A stretch of DNA of 64,000 nucleotides from an uncultured Naasia sp. Lineage in GTDB: Bacteria; Actinomycetota; Actinomycetes; Actinomycetales; Microbacteriaceae. Shown piece by piece: positions 26,539 through 36,079 of the stretch (position 1 is its first letter; each line of letters starts with the position of its first letter). Below the pieces are notes generated by a model. The model was not told the DNA's origin. It saw nothing but the letters and a program-made list of their open reading frames with translations, and ran no database searches. Made by a program: the position numbers and the translations under genes. The DNA is taken from NCBI GenBank assembly GCA_913778905.1, contig CAJYYA010000002.1:1-64000 (forward strand), written 5' to 3'.

Positions 26539-27585
26539 ATGAAGACCACCACAGCACGGCACCCGATGCGGAGGGCGGTGGGAGTGGGCATCGCGGCAGC
26601 GCTGCTCGTCGCCCTCACCGCCTGCACCTCGGGCATGGAGACCACCGAACCCGGCGCGGGCGCGGCCTCGCCCGGCGGCAGTGACGGGGCACTCACGATC
26701 GCCTTCCTGCAGAAGCAGGGCGATCAGCAGTACTTCGTCGACGAAGCCAACGGCGCGAAGGAGGCGGCCGAAGCGGCCGGAGACGTGACGATCAACGTGG
26801 TCGACCTGGGCACCGACTCGAACAAGGCCATCTCGGAGGTCGAGGCCGCGATCGCCCAGGGCGTCGACGGCATCATCATCGTCGTGCCCGACCAGCAGAT
26901 CGGGCCTCGTGTGATCCAGCTCGCCAACGAGGCCGGAATCCCGATCATGGCCGCCGACGACACGATCTCGGATGCGTCGGGGAAGGCCGCTCCGTTCGCC
27001 GGATTCGACGGGACCTCCATGGGCGAGAAGGTGGGTGCGGAGGCCGCCCGCCTCTACCAGGCAGCCGGCTGGAACGCCGCGGACACCCGCATCATCGCCG
27101 CGTACAAGGAAGACCTGACGGCCTGCACGCAACGGGTCGAGGGCGCCGCTTCGACCTTCTCCGAGCAGGTGAAGGATGCTCCCCAGATCATCAACGTGGG
27201 CACCGACAACTCGGCCACCGATGCGCAGGACAAGGCCGGAGCGATCATCACCGCCAACTCCGGTGTGAAGAACTGGGTCGTCTGGGGCTGCAACGACGAG
27301 AGCGAGACGGGCGTCGTGACGGCGCTGCAGAACTCGGGCGTCTCGCCGGACAACATCATCGGTGTCGGCCTCGGCGCCTACCTCACCTGCAAGGACTGGA
27401 AGGCCGGCCAGGTCACGGGCAACAAGGCCGCCCTGTTCATCTCCGGTGTCGAGGTCGGCAAGGCCGCCGCGAGCTCCATGATCGACCTGCTTCGCGACGG
27501 CACCGCGCTGCCGCCGCAGTCGATCGCGAACACGGAGATCGTCGACTCGACCAACTGGGAGCAGAAGGGCGTCGTCTGCACGTAG
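26539..27585 (+). CDS. Sugar ABC transporter substrate-binding lipoprotein (arabinose/ribose type)
   Basis: A 348-residue periplasmic-binding-like lipoprotein. Signal peptide residues ~12-28 end in a lipobox LTAC, so the mature protein is lipid-anchored outside the membrane. The mature fold is pentose/hexose-binding type I, with IAFLQKQGDQQYFVDEANGAKEAAE, IIIVVPDQQIGPRVI, and NNWVVWGCNDE-like hinge sequences (KNWVVWGCNDESETG). The overall look is closest to AraF-like arabinose binders, but sugar identity cannot be proven. It heads a binding protein-ATPase-permease operon, followed by a hairpin that may lower downstream expression. Confidence 0.9.
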   Translation: MKTTTARHPMRRAVGVGIAAALLVALTACTSGMETTEPGAGAASPGGSDGALTIAFLQKQGDQQYFVDEANGAKEAAEAAGDVTINVVDLGTDSNKAISEVEAAIAQGVDGIIIVVPDQQIGPRVIQLANEAGIPIMAADDTISDASGKAAPFAGFDGTSMGEKVGAEAARLYQAAGWNAADTRIIAAYKEDLTACTQRVEGAASTFSEQVKDAPQIINVGTDNSATDAQDKAGAIITANSGVKNWVVWGCNDESETGVVTALQNSGVSPDNIIGVGLGAYLTCKDWKAGQVTGNKAALFISGVEVGKAAASSMIDLLRDGTALPPQSIANTEIVDSTNWEQKGVVCT

Positions 27586-27593
27586 CGAGCACG

Positions 27594-27628
27594 GAAGGGC
27601 CCCTCTCCATGTCGTGGAGGGGCCCTTC
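27594..27628 (+). terminator. Intra-operon hairpin after the binding-protein gene
   Basis: Perfect 12-base arms gaagggcccctc and gaggggcccttc flank an 11-base loop, followed by tctctc. Placed between the binding protein and the ATPase, it likely acts as a leaky terminator or an mRNA stabiliser, raising binding protein over the membrane components. Confidence 0.8.
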
Positions 27629-27685
27629 TCTCTCCCCGGCGACGACCTGCGATCGACGGACATCATCAAACCGCGAGGACATGCG

Positions 27686-29185
27686 ATGACGCACACCACC
27701 ATGGCGCTCCGCGCCACGGGTATCACCAAGAACTTCGGCCCCGTCAAGGCCCTCCGCGGTGTCGAGCTCGAACTCCACCGAGGCCGGGTCACCGCCCTCA
27801 TGGGCGAGAACGGCGCCGGCAAGTCGACTCTGCTGAAGATCCTCAACGGCGACTTCAAGCCGGACACGGGGCAGCTTCTCATCGACGGCCGACCGGTGGA
27901 CTTCTCCGACCCGTCGGACGCCCGCGCGGCCGGTCTCCGGGTCATCGCGCAGGAGCCCGAGATCATCGAGGCCGTCTCGGTCGCCGAGAACATCTTCGTC
28001 GGCAACCTGGGTTCGTTGCGCTTCAGCCGCAACGCCCTCATCCGCCGGACGCGTGAAGAGTTGACCCGGTGGGGCTTCGACCGGGTGCTGCGCGCCGAGA
28101 CGATCGGTTCGGAGCTCTCCCCCGCCCAGCGTCAGATCGTCGAGATCATGCGCGCCGTCGTGAGCCGCCCGCAGATCATCTGCTTCGACGAGCCCACCTC
28201 GTCCCTCGGCGACGAGGAGGTGGCTCTGCTCTTCGCGCTCATCCGTCAGCTCCAAGCGGATGGCATCGCGGTCGCCTACGTGTCGCACCGCATGGCGGAG
28301 ATCTTCCAGCTCGCCGACACCATCACCGTGCTCCGCGACGGCGCCTTCGTCGGCACCAAGGAGGTCGCGGAGACGACCCACGACGAACTCGTCCGCATGA
28401 TGGTGGGCCGCGATCTGGATCAGTTCTTCCACCGCGACCCGGCCCCTCTGGGCGAGACGGTTCTCGCCCTCGAGGCGGTCGGCAACCAGCATGTCTCCGG
28501 CATCGACATCGAGGTCCGTGCGGGCGAGGTCGTCGGCATCGCCGGCCTGGTCGGCGCTGGTCGAAGCGAGCTGATGAAGACCATCGCGGGCGACTTCCCC
28601 ATCACGGAAGGCCGGATCTCGATCTCCGGCAAGCAGGTCGCCATCAAGCAGCCGTCCGACAGCATCCGTGCCGGTATCGGCTTCGCACCCGAAGAGCGCA
28701 AGGCCGAGGCCCTGCTCCTGCAGCGCTCGGTCCGAGACAACGCCGCCCTCGTGGTCCTCAAATCGCTGTCCCGCTGGATCTTCGTGAACAGCCGCGCCGA
28801 GAAGGCGCTCGCCCAGGACTACATCACGAGGCTCCGGATCCGGACGCCCTCGGCCGAGCAGCTGGTCGGCAATCTGTCCGGCGGAAACCAGCAGAAAGTC
28901 GTTCTCGCGAGGTGGCTCGCCACCAAGCCGAAACTCCTCCTGCTCGACGAGCCGACCCGGGGAATCGACGTGGGAGCCAAGTCCGAGATCTACGCGATCA
29001 TCGATGAGCTCGCCCACCAGGGTGTCGCGGTGCTCGTCGTCTCCAGCGAACTCCCCGAGGTGCTGGGCATCTCGGACCGCATCTACGTCATGGCCGAGGG
29101 GCGCATATCGGGCGAACTCCCCCGCGCCGCCGCAACCGAAGAGCGAATTCTCGCGCTCGCGATGAACGAGGAAGTCAGCGCATGA
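27686..29185 (+). CDS. Sugar ABC transporter ATP-binding protein (RbsA/AraG type)
   Basis: A 499-residue protein with two ABC modules. The first is complete: Walker A GENGAGKST, signature LSPAQRQ, Walker B IICFDEPTSSLG. The second has a degenerate Walker A (GLVGAGRSELM) but a full signature LSGGNQQK and Walker B LLLLDEPTRGID, the usual asymmetry of this family. It powers uptake of a monosaccharide with the neighbouring permease. The ATG at 27686 follows a GAGG site; the frame also opens upstream across the hairpin. It overlaps the permease start by four bases. Confidence 0.95.
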   Translation: MTHTTMALRATGITKNFGPVKALRGVELELHRGRVTALMGENGAGKSTLLKILNGDFKPDTGQLLIDGRPVDFSDPSDARAAGLRVIAQEPEIIEAVSVAENIFVGNLGSLRFSRNALIRRTREELTRWGFDRVLRAETIGSELSPAQRQIVEIMRAVVSRPQIICFDEPTSSLGDEEVALLFALIRQLQADGIAVAYVSHRMAEIFQLADTITVLRDGAFVGTKEVAETTHDELVRMMVGRDLDQFFHRDPAPLGETVLALEAVGNQHVSGIDIEVRAGEVVGIAGLVGAGRSELMKTIAGDFPITEGRISISGKQVAIKQPSDSIRAGIGFAPEERKAEALLLQRSVRDNAALVVLKSLSRWIFVNSRAEKALAQDYITRLRIRTPSAEQLVGNLSGGNQQKVVLARWLATKPKLLLLDEPTRGIDVGAKSEIYAIIDELAHQGVAVLVVSSELPEVLGISDRIYVMAEGRISGELPRAAATEERILALAMNEEVSA

Positions 29186-30246
29186 GCAGCACCACTCGAA
29201 AGGAACCCTCCGTGTCCACCACCGGAACCACGGCCGCCCGCACCACCGAGCCGGGTCGGGCGGAGAACACGGCCGCCCTCAAGCGCATCGTCGGCGCGGT
29301 GGGCGTGCAGAACATCTCCCTGATCATCGCCATCGCGATCGTGGTCGCGGTCATCGGCTTCCAGAACCCCCTGTTCTTCACCGTGCCCAACCTGCGCGTC
29401 ATCGGTACCGCGATCGCCGTCGTCGGCCTGCTCGCGGTGGTCCAGACGATCGTCATCATCCTGGGCGCCCTGGACATCTCGGTCGGATCGGTCGCGGGTC
29501 TCACCTCGGTCGCCTCGGCCATGATCTTCACCTCCACGTCGTCGGCGGTCCTGGGCGTACTCGGGGCCGTGGCGATCGGCATCGTGTGCGGTCTCATCAA
29601 CGGCCTCATCATCGTGTTCGGCCGGGTCAATCCGGTCATCGCAACCCTCGCCACGTTGGCCGCCTTCAAGGGAGTGGCCCAGCTCGTCTCCGACGGACGC
29701 GCACAGGGCTACACGGGAGCCGACCCGTTCTTCGTCTTCCTCGCCCGGGGCACCCTCCTCGGCGTCCCGACCCTGATCTGGGTGCTCGTACTCGTCGCCG
29801 TCGTCGCCCACGTCGTGCTCCGCTACTCGACGATCGGTCGCAACATCTACGCGGTCGGCGGCAACAACATCGCCTCGCGCCTCGGCGGCATCAACATCAA
29901 CCGCTACATCATCGGCGTCTACATGGTCACGGGCGCGGTGGCGGCCATCGCGGGCGTTCTCATCACGGCGCGAACCGGATCCGGTCAGCCGATCTCGGGC
30001 TCCGAGGGCCTCGAGCTGCAGGCCATCACGGCCGCCGCGCTCGGCGGCGCCGCGCTCAAGGGCGGCAAGGGCGCCATCGCGGGGACCATCCTCGCGGTCA
30101 TCCTGCTCGGCGTCCTCACCAACGGTATGACGCTGCTGGGCGTCAACACCTTCTGGCAGAACGTCGCCCAGGGTGTGCTCCTGGTCGTCGCCGTCATCAT
30201 CCAGCAGCTGCGCTCCGGCGAGCGCCGCATCGGCATCCCCGGTTGA
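29182..30246 (+). CDS. Sugar ABC transporter permease (RbsC/AraH type)
   Basis: A 354-residue integral membrane permease with roughly ten hydrophobic segments. The signature loop is ALDISVGSVAGLTSVASA, and the EAA-like cytoplasmic region reads STIGRNIYAVGGNNIASRLGGININR. The C-terminal SEGLELQAITAAALGGAALKGGKG is highly typical of ribose/arabinose permeases. The first ~35 residues are a Thr/Ser-rich cytoplasmic tail. Its ATG overlaps the ATPase stop (ATGA), and the DUF5107 gene starts 11 bases after its own stop. Confidence 0.95.
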   Translation: MSSTTRKEPSVSTTGTTAARTTEPGRAENTAALKRIVGAVGVQNISLIIAIAIVVAVIGFQNPLFFTVPNLRVIGTAIAVVGLLAVVQTIVIILGALDISVGSVAGLTSVASAMIFTSTSSAVLGVLGAVAIGIVCGLINGLIIVFGRVNPVIATLATLAAFKGVAQLVSDGRAQGYTGADPFFVFLARGTLLGVPTLIWVLVLVAVVAHVVLRYSTIGRNIYAVGGNNIASRLGGININRYIIGVYMVTGAVAAIAGVLITARTGSGQPISGSEGLELQAITAAALGGAALKGGKGAIAGTILAVILLGVLTNGMTLLGVNTFWQNVAQGVLLVVAVIIQQLRSGERRIGIPG

Positions 30247-30257
30247 GCGCGCGAGAC

Positions 30258-33239
30258 ATGACGATCATGAATGAGAACAGGGAGTCCGTCGCGATGCCGG
30301 CTCCCGAGGAGAAGCCGGCCGCCAAGATCGAGCTGCCCGACGCCCCGTCCGAGCTCCGCGCGAAGCTGGCCGAGGGTCGCCCGGTCGCGTGGAGCGAGCC
30401 TCTCGCGATCCGCACCTACGAGACGGGCGAGCCGAGCGCGTACCCGATGTATCTCGACCACCGCGTCTACCAGGGCTCGAGCGGCAAGGTCTACCCCGTG
30501 CCATTCACCGAGCAGGTGGCCGACGAGGGCGTGACGCGCGAGTGGCAGGCGGTGCACCTGGAGAACGAGTACCTGCGTCTCGTGATCCTGCCCGAGCTGG
30601 GCGGCCGCATTCACATCGGCTACGACAAGGTCAACGACTACGACTTCTTCTACCGCAACAACGTCATCAAGCCCGCTCTCGTGGGTCTCGCGGGTCCGTG
30701 GATCTCGGGCGGCGTGGAGTTCAACTGGCCGCAGCACCACCGACCCGCGACCTACCTGCCGGTGGAGACGTCGATCGAGTACGGCGAGGACGGATCCGTC
30801 ACCGTGTGGTGCGCCGACCACGATCCGTTCACCCGGATGGCGGGCCAGCACGGTGTGCGGCTGCGGCCGGGCAGCACCGTCGTCGAATTGACGGTGCGTC
30901 TGCACAACCGGACCAGCGAGAGGCAGAGCTTCCTCTGGTGGGCCAACGTCGCGGCCCTCGTGCATGACGATTACCAGTCGTTCTTCCCGGAGGACGTCCG
31001 CTTCGTCGCCGACCATGCACGGCGCGCCATCACCGCGTTCCCGGCAGCGGATCGGCCCTATTACGGCGTCGACTACCCCGCCCTGGCCGCGGCTGACCCC
31101 GGTGCAGACCGCATCGACTTCTACCGCAACATCCCCGTCCCGACGTCGTACATGATCGTCGATTCGGAGCACGACTTCTTCGGCGGCTACGACCATGCCG
31201 CCGGTGCGGGTTTCGTGCACTGGGCGGAACGTCGTCTCTCCCCCGGCAAGAAGCAGTGGACGTGGGGCGACGCCCCGTTCGGGCACGCGTGGGACGATCA
31301 GCTGACCGACTCCGACGGGCCCTATGTCGAGTTGATGGCGGGGGTCTACACCGACAACCAGCCCGACTTCACCTGGTTGCTCCCCGGTGAGACCAAGGTG
31401 TTCAGCCAGTTCTGGTATCCGATCCCGGGTATCGGGGCGGCTCATCAGGCGACTCCGGATGCGGCGATCCACGTCGCTCGTGAGGGCGCTCCGTCAGCCC
31501 GCGTGGCTGTGACCTCGGCCCAGCCCGGCGCGACTCTCCGCGTCCGCGACGGAGACCTCATCGTGACGACCGCGCAGCTCGATCTCGTTCCGGGGTCACC
31601 CGCCGCCGTCTCGTTCGACCGGATCGACGAGGCCACCGTCGTCGAGCTCCTCGACGCCGACGGGCGTCTGCTCGTGCGGTGGAACGCGTGCGACTCCCTC
31701 ATCGCATCGGATGAGGAGCCGTGGGTCGCGGACGAACCGGCCCTCCCCGAGAGCATCGACTCCGTGGAGGAGCTGTACCTCACGGGTCTGCACCTCAGCC
31801 AATACAGGCACCCGACCCGTTCTCCGCTCCCCTACTGGCACGCGGCTCTCGAGCGGGATGCCGGCGACGTGCGCACGAACCTCGCGCTCGCGGATGCCGA
31901 CTACCGGTCGGGTCGTTACGAGAGGGCTCTCGAGCGCGTCGAGACGGCGATCGCCCGGCTGACGCGCCGCAACGCCAACCCGCTCGACGCCGAAGCCTTC
32001 TATCTGGCAGGTCTCATCCTTCGTCGTCTCGGCCGCGATGCCGAGGCCGAGTCCCGCTTCGGGAAGGCCGGGTGGGACGGTGCGTGGGCGGCTGCCGCCG
32101 GCTACGAGCTGGCGGCCTCGTTGACGCGCACCGATCAGCGGCGAGCTGCCCTCCGCGTGCTCGACACCCTCGACGGCGTCGTCATGCACGACAGCCGTCT
32201 CGCCGTACTGCGAGCCGTGATCCTCCGGCGACTCGGGCGGAACGCGGAGGCGGAGGCCGCCATCCGCGCCGAGCTTCTGCTCGAGCCCCTCAACCCGACG
32301 CTGCGGACCCTCCTCGGTGAGCGCCCCCACGACCCGGGCCTGTTGCTCGACGTCGCTCTCGAGCTGCGCGCGGCGGGTGACGCGGCGGGAGCGCTCGATG
32401 TGCTCGCACACGCGGTCGCGACTCCCCCGACGGCTGCCGGCAACATCGTCCCGATCGCGCATTACGTTGCGGCGGCGCTGCACGACTCCCGCGGCGACTC
32501 GGAGTCCGCAGCGCAGTCACGGGCTGCGGCGCGGGCCTCCGACCTGCTCCGGGCGTTCCCTTACGGTCTCGACGCGTTCGACGCTCTTCAGGACACCCTG
32601 CGCGCCGAGCCGGAAGACGCCACCGCCCGTCATCTGCTCGGAATGCTCCTCTACGCCCACGGACGTCGCTTCGACGCGCTTGCAGAGTGGGAGCAGGCGA
32701 TCGCGCTCGGGTTCGAGCACCCGGTGCTGCTGCGCAACGCGGGCCTCGCGGCCTACTGCGTGGCCCACGACGACGAGCTCGCATGGCGTCGCTACGAGCA
32801 GGCGGTCGTGCTCGCGCCCCAGGACGCTCGGCTCCGCTACGAGCATGATCAGCTCGCGGCTCGGCTCGGTCACTCCGCCGCGGACAGGCTCGCGCGTCTG
32901 GAGTCGGTCCGCCGCCTCATCCTGACGCGGGACGACTTCACGATCGAGTACCTCGGTCTGCTCGTCGAGCAGGGGCGGGCGACGGAGGCCTATGACATCC
33001 TCCGCACCCGCGCATTCCACCCGTGGGAAGGCGGCGAGGGTCGCGCGCTCAAGGTGTGGGACGACACCCACGCCGCGCTCGGTCTTCCGCTGACGGATCC
33101 GCCGCGGACCCTCGGCGAGGCCCGTCCCGACTACGTGGCCCCTCAGCCCGTTCGCGACGACGGAGTGACGGACTATTTCGCGACGAGTCTGCCCGACCTC
33201 CTGCTGTTCGTCCGCGAACCGCGAGAGGTGGATGCGTGA
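30258..33239 (+). CDS. DUF5107 protein with C-terminal TPR-like repeats
   Basis: A 993-residue soluble protein. Residues ~40-400 carry the DUF5107 beta-sandwich: RVYQGSSGKVYPVPFTE, ILPELGGRIHIGYDKVNDYDFFYRNNVIKPALVGLAGPWISGGVEFNWPQHHRPA, and later FSQFWYPIPGIG. The C-terminal half is helical with Ala/Leu/Arg repeats of the TPR kind. No signal peptide. Function of DUF5107 is not established; its beta-fold resembles carbohydrate-active or mutarotase-like proteins. Being inside a sugar-uptake operon next to an aldose epimerase, it probably acts on the imported sugar or a glycoside. The ATG 30258 is first; others at 30267 and 30294 are possible. Confidence 0.85.
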   Translation: MTIMNENRESVAMPAPEEKPAAKIELPDAPSELRAKLAEGRPVAWSEPLAIRTYETGEPSAYPMYLDHRVYQGSSGKVYPVPFTEQVADEGVTREWQAVHLENEYLRLVILPELGGRIHIGYDKVNDYDFFYRNNVIKPALVGLAGPWISGGVEFNWPQHHRPATYLPVETSIEYGEDGSVTVWCADHDPFTRMAGQHGVRLRPGSTVVELTVRLHNRTSERQSFLWWANVAALVHDDYQSFFPEDVRFVADHARRAITAFPAADRPYYGVDYPALAAADPGADRIDFYRNIPVPTSYMIVDSEHDFFGGYDHAAGAGFVHWAERRLSPGKKQWTWGDAPFGHAWDDQLTDSDGPYVELMAGVYTDNQPDFTWLLPGETKVFSQFWYPIPGIGAAHQATPDAAIHVAREGAPSARVAVTSAQPGATLRVRDGDLIVTTAQLDLVPGSPAAVSFDRIDEATVVELLDADGRLLVRWNACDSLIASDEEPWVADEPALPESIDSVEELYLTGLHLSQYRHPTRSPLPYWHAALERDAGDVRTNLALADADYRSGRYERALERVETAIARLTRRNANPLDAEAFYLAGLILRRLGRDAEAESRFGKAGWDGAWAAAAGYELAASLTRTDQRRAALRVLDTLDGVVMHDSRLAVLRAVILRRLGRNAEAEAAIRAELLLEPLNPTLRTLLGERPHDPGLLLDVALELRAAGDAAGALDVLAHAVATPPTAAGNIVPIAHYVAAALHDSRGDSESAAQSRAAARASDLLRAFPYGLDAFDALQDTLRAEPEDATARHLLGMLLYAHGRRFDALAEWEQAIALGFEHPVLLRNAGLAAYCVAHDDELAWRRYEQAVVLAPQDARLRYEHDQLAARLGHSAADRLARLESVRRLILTRDDFTIEYLGLLVEQGRATEAYDILRTRAFHPWEGGEGRALKVWDDTHAALGLPLTDPPRTLGEARPDYVAPQPVRDDGVTDYFATSLPDLLLFVREPREVDA

Positions 33240-34168
33240 CCCGTCCGGTCTCGGGAGAGCAGTACGAGATCGCCGGTGATGGTTACACGGCCGTGGTCGC
33301 CTCGGTCGGCGCGTCCCTCCGCAGCCTGCGGAGGGACGGCCGCGATCTCGTCGTCCCGTTCGAGGCGGGCGAGCCGCGCCCGGCTCTGCGCGGCGCAGTC
33401 CTCGCACCCTGGCCCAACCGGCTGGCCGACGGCCGCTACCGGTTCGATGGCCGAGAGTTTCAGCTGCCCGTCAACGAACCCGAGACGGGGAACGCGGCGC
33501 ACGGGCTGGTGGCGGACCTCGACTTCGGCCTCGCCGAGCACGGCGAGACGCGTGTTCTGCTCCGTGGTCGAATCGAGCCCCAGCCCGGATATCCCTGGCG
33601 CGTGCGCGTCGATGTCGAGTCGGAGATCCGTCCCGACGGATTCCATCAGACGATCTCCGCGACGAACGAGAGCGACTCGAGCGCCCCGGTCGGACTCGGA
33701 GCGCACCCCTACGTGCTGGCCGGATCCCACGGTGAAGCGGCGATCGACGAATGGATCCTCCACTCGTCGGCGCGGGAGGCCCTCCTCGTCTCCCCCGATC
33801 GTCTTCTGCCCGTTGCCTCCGCAGACATAGCCGCCTATGACTCCGGTGCGCTCGACTTCCGCTCCCCACGGCGGATCGGGGCCACCGTCCTCAACCACGC
33901 CTTCACCGGGCTGGATGCGGACGAGCACGGCAAGCTCGGCATCACGCTCTCCGGTGCCGAGGGACACACGGTCGAAGTGGGTTGGGATGCCGACTCCCCG
34001 TGGGTGCAGCTCTACACCGCGGATCATCAGCCGGGCGACGGGCGACGTCACGGTCTCGCCATCGAACCCATGACCTGCCCGCCCGACTCGTTCAACTCCG
34101 GGCGCGATCTGCGGGTCCTCGCGCCGGGCGAGACCACCTCTCTCGCGTGGCGACTGCGGGTGCTCTGA
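33236..34168 (+). CDS. Aldose 1-epimerase family protein
   Basis: A 310-residue galactose-mutarotase-like enzyme that interconverts sugar anomers. The family pattern is clear: LAPWPNRLADGRYRFDGREFQLPVNEP, NAAHGLV with the conserved His, VGLGAHPYV with the second His, and the ending LAIEPMTCPPDSFNSG with the catalytic Glu. It starts at a GTG overlapping the DUF5107 stop by four bases. It would supply the anomer needed by catabolic enzymes after uptake through the upstream transporter. Confidence 0.92.
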   Translation: MTRPVSGEQYEIAGDGYTAVVASVGASLRSLRRDGRDLVVPFEAGEPRPALRGAVLAPWPNRLADGRYRFDGREFQLPVNEPETGNAAHGLVADLDFGLAEHGETRVLLRGRIEPQPGYPWRVRVDVESEIRPDGFHQTISATNESDSSAPVGLGAHPYVLAGSHGEAAIDEWILHSSAREALLVSPDRLLPVASADIAAYDSGALDFRSPRRIGATVLNHAFTGLDADEHGKLGITLSGAEGHTVEVGWDADSPWVQLYTADHQPGDGRRHGLAIEPMTCPPDSFNSGRDLRVLAPGETTSLAWRLRVL

Positions 34169-34208
34169 CGTCGCCCGGCACCCGCGGCGGCACCCATAGG
34201 ATTCAGCC

Positions 34209-35084
34209 GTGCTGATCGGCGAGGGGTTTCCGGGGCAGCGCCTGCACGTCCTCTCCCGTCCCCGCGCCGCCGAGGCACTCGCCGCCCCGATCACCGACCG
34301 CCTCCTCGTGACCGACGTCGGGCACTTCCCGCGCGCGGCGTCGCACGGACGCGCCCGTCCGGAGGGAGCCGAAGGGGCCGTCCTCATCCTCTGCACGGAG
34401 GGAGCCGGTCACCTCGAGGTGCGCGGGACCGGGTTCGACGTCGCCCCGGGTCAGGTCATCGTCATCCCTCCCGGCGAGCCGCACCGCTACCGTGCCGCAC
34501 CGAGGGATCCGTGGACCATCTGGTGGATGCATGTCGCCGGCCACGATGTCACCGCTTTCGTGCGGGCCATCACCGGAGCCACCGCGGAGTTCCAACCGGT
34601 CATGACCGTCCGCGATCCGTATGCGGCGAAAGCCGCTCTCGAGCTCACCCTCGGCTCACTCGAACGAGACGAATCGGAGTCGAGCCTGCGGTCGGCGTCG
34701 GGGGCTGCATGGGGTCTCCTCGCTCAGCTGGCCGCCGATCGTTCGGCGGGGAGCCGCGAGAAGAACGACCCCATCGTCGCCGTGCAGGACTACCTGCGCG
34801 CCCACCTCGACACGACCACGTCGACGGCCGAGCTGGCCAAGATGGCGGGCTTCAGCGTTTCGCACTTCTCGGCCCGGTTCCGCACCGCCGCGGGGATGGG
34901 CGTGGTGGAGTATCACAAGCGACTCCGTAGCGCGCGAGCCCGTGAGTTGCTGATCACGACCAGCGCCCCCGTGGCTGACATCGCCCGTGCCGTCGGCTAC
35001 GACGATCCGTTCTACTTCTCCCGGCACTTCCGGGCGATCAACGGAATGAGCCCCACCGAATACCGTGCCTACCGCCTGCGATGA
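34209..35084 (+). CDS. AraC-family transcriptional regulator
   Basis: A 291-residue regulator with an N-terminal cupin (VLILCTEGAGHLEVRGTGFDVAPGQVIVIPPGEPHRYRA) that binds effector. The C-terminal double helix-turn-helix carries TAELAKMAGFSVSHFSARFR and PVADIARAVGYDDPFYFSRHFRAINGMSPTEYR. The layout matches AraC-type sugar sensors. It follows the sugar operon but has its own leaderless promoter: TAGGAT ends six bases before the GTG. Likely controls the upstream transporter; that is inference. Confidence 0.92.
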   Translation: MLIGEGFPGQRLHVLSRPRAAEALAAPITDRLLVTDVGHFPRAASHGRARPEGAEGAVLILCTEGAGHLEVRGTGFDVAPGQVIVIPPGEPHRYRAAPRDPWTIWWMHVAGHDVTAFVRAITGATAEFQPVMTVRDPYAAKAALELTLGSLERDESESSLRSASGAAWGLLAQLAADRSAGSREKNDPIVAVQDYLRAHLDTTTSTAELAKMAGFSVSHFSARFRTAAGMGVVEYHKRLRSARARELLITTSAPVADIARAVGYDDPFYFSRHFRAINGMSPTEYRAYRLR

Positions 35085-35103
35085 GCGGAGAGAGACGACG
35101 ACG

Positions 35104-35619
35104 ATGAGCGAGAAACAGGTCCGCACCTCACCCGACCCGCACCGCCGCCGGGTCGGTAAGGACGGCGCGGAACGCATCAGCGCCGGCTGCTACGGCGCGC
35201 TCATCGCCGCGACCACCCTGATCGGCACGCACGACGCGTCGCTCGGCGGCCTCGTCCTCGTGGTGGTCATCACCAATCTCATCTATTACGCCACCCACGT
35301 GTTCGCCTACACGGTCGGCGCCCCGACCGACGCCGAGCACGGCGGACGGAAAGCGATCGAGCACCACCTGAAGATCAGCGCTCCGATGATCTCGGTGACC
35401 TTCGCGCCGATCATCGTCGTCGTGGTCTTCGAGTTGTTCGGAGTCGGCCGCGACGACGCGCTCGTCGCCGGTGTCGTGACCGCGCTGCTCTACCTGGTGA
35501 GTGTCGCGACGACGGGCGCTTACCTCCGCGGTCTCCGCCCCCTGGGGGTCGCCCTCGTCGGGATACTGACCTTCGTCGTGTCGGCGGCACTCGTCGCGGC
35601 GAAGCTCAGCCTGCACTGA
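35104..35619 (+). CDS. Four-helix membrane protein, unknown function
   Basis: A 171-residue membrane protein not assigned to a family. Four hydrophobic segments are visible: CYGALIAATTLIGT, GGLVLVVVITNLIYYATHVFAYTV, MISVTFAPIIVVVVFELF, and the C-terminal ALVAGVVTALLYLVSVATTGAYLRGLRPLGVALVGILTFVVSAALVAA. A charged stretch with His pairs (IEHHLK) lies between helices two and three. GGAG precedes the ATG. It follows the AraC gene and overlaps nothing. Confidence 0.75.
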   Translation: MSEKQVRTSPDPHRRRVGKDGAERISAGCYGALIAATTLIGTHDASLGGLVLVVVITNLIYYATHVFAYTVGAPTDAEHGGRKAIEHHLKISAPMISVTFAPIIVVVVFELFGVGRDDALVAGVVTALLYLVSVATTGAYLRGLRPLGVALVGILTFVVSAALVAAKLSLH

Positions 35620-35639
35620 CCCGGCGCGGCGCGGCGGCC

Positions 35640-35927
35640 TCAGAACTGCGGCAGCTCGAGGAGGTCGTCCGACCACCCCGCATCATCGTGATGAGCTCGG
35701 ATGTGTGCCGGGCCGTCTTCAGCTTCCACCACAGCGAGGTATCTGCGGTTCGATCCGGTGCCGACGTAGGCGGTGTTGGAGGGGAAGCCGAGCCAGGTCA
35801 CCATCGACTCCAGGTCTCGATCCCCCGTCGACCGCTTTTCGACGTTCTTCCACTTGAGGCGGGTGATCGTGTCGTGCGTCTTGTGCTCCGGGTTCGCGAA
35901 TCGGACATGGGTGATTTCGATAGCCAT
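35640..35927 (-). CDS. DUF3892 domain protein
   Basis: A 95-residue protein of the DUF3892 type: EITHVRFANPEHKTHDTITRLKW at the start and TGSNRRYLAVVEAEDGPAHIRAHHDDAGWSDDLLELPQF at the end. Function is unknown. The ATG at 35927 has GGAG in place; a longer frame starts 12 codons upstream. It lies convergent to the preceding membrane protein and next to a tRNA gene. Confidence 0.78.
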   Translation of the reverse strand: MAIEITHVRFANPEHKTHDTITRLKWKNVEKRSTGDRDLESMVTWLGFPSNTAYVGTGSNRRYLAVVEAEDGPAHIRAHHDDAGWSDDLLELPQF

Positions 35928-36005
35928 GGCACCAGTCTCCGCGGTAGAACAGCCGAACCCCACAGATCGGTTCCGGCACGGCAGTCCACCTGCCGGTCGA
36001 CCGAG

Positions 36006-36079
36006 TAGGGCGGACGGGACTTGAACCCGTGACCGATGGATTATGAGTCCACTGCTCTAACCAGCTGAGCTACCGCCCC
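36006..36079 (-). tRNA. tRNA with CAU anticodon (Ile2 or elongator Met)
   Basis: A 74-base cloverleaf with seven-pair acceptor stem (first pair G-U), D arm GCTC/GAGC, anticodon stem GTGGA/TCCAT and loop CTCATAA, and T arm ACGGG-TTCAAGT-CCCGT, discriminator A. The anticodon is CAU. The stem sequence and the absence of initiator features (three G-C pairs under the anticodon) rule out the initiator. I cannot fully separate elongator methionine from the isoleucine species whose C34 is modified to lysidine; the AGCAG...TCGGTC context leans to Ile2. CCA is not encoded. Confidence 0.9.

Noticed and set aside
36006-36079. Initiator tRNA-Met
   Set aside because: The anticodon stem lacks the three consecutive G-C pairs and the first acceptor pair is G-U, not the unpaired start typical of the initiator.
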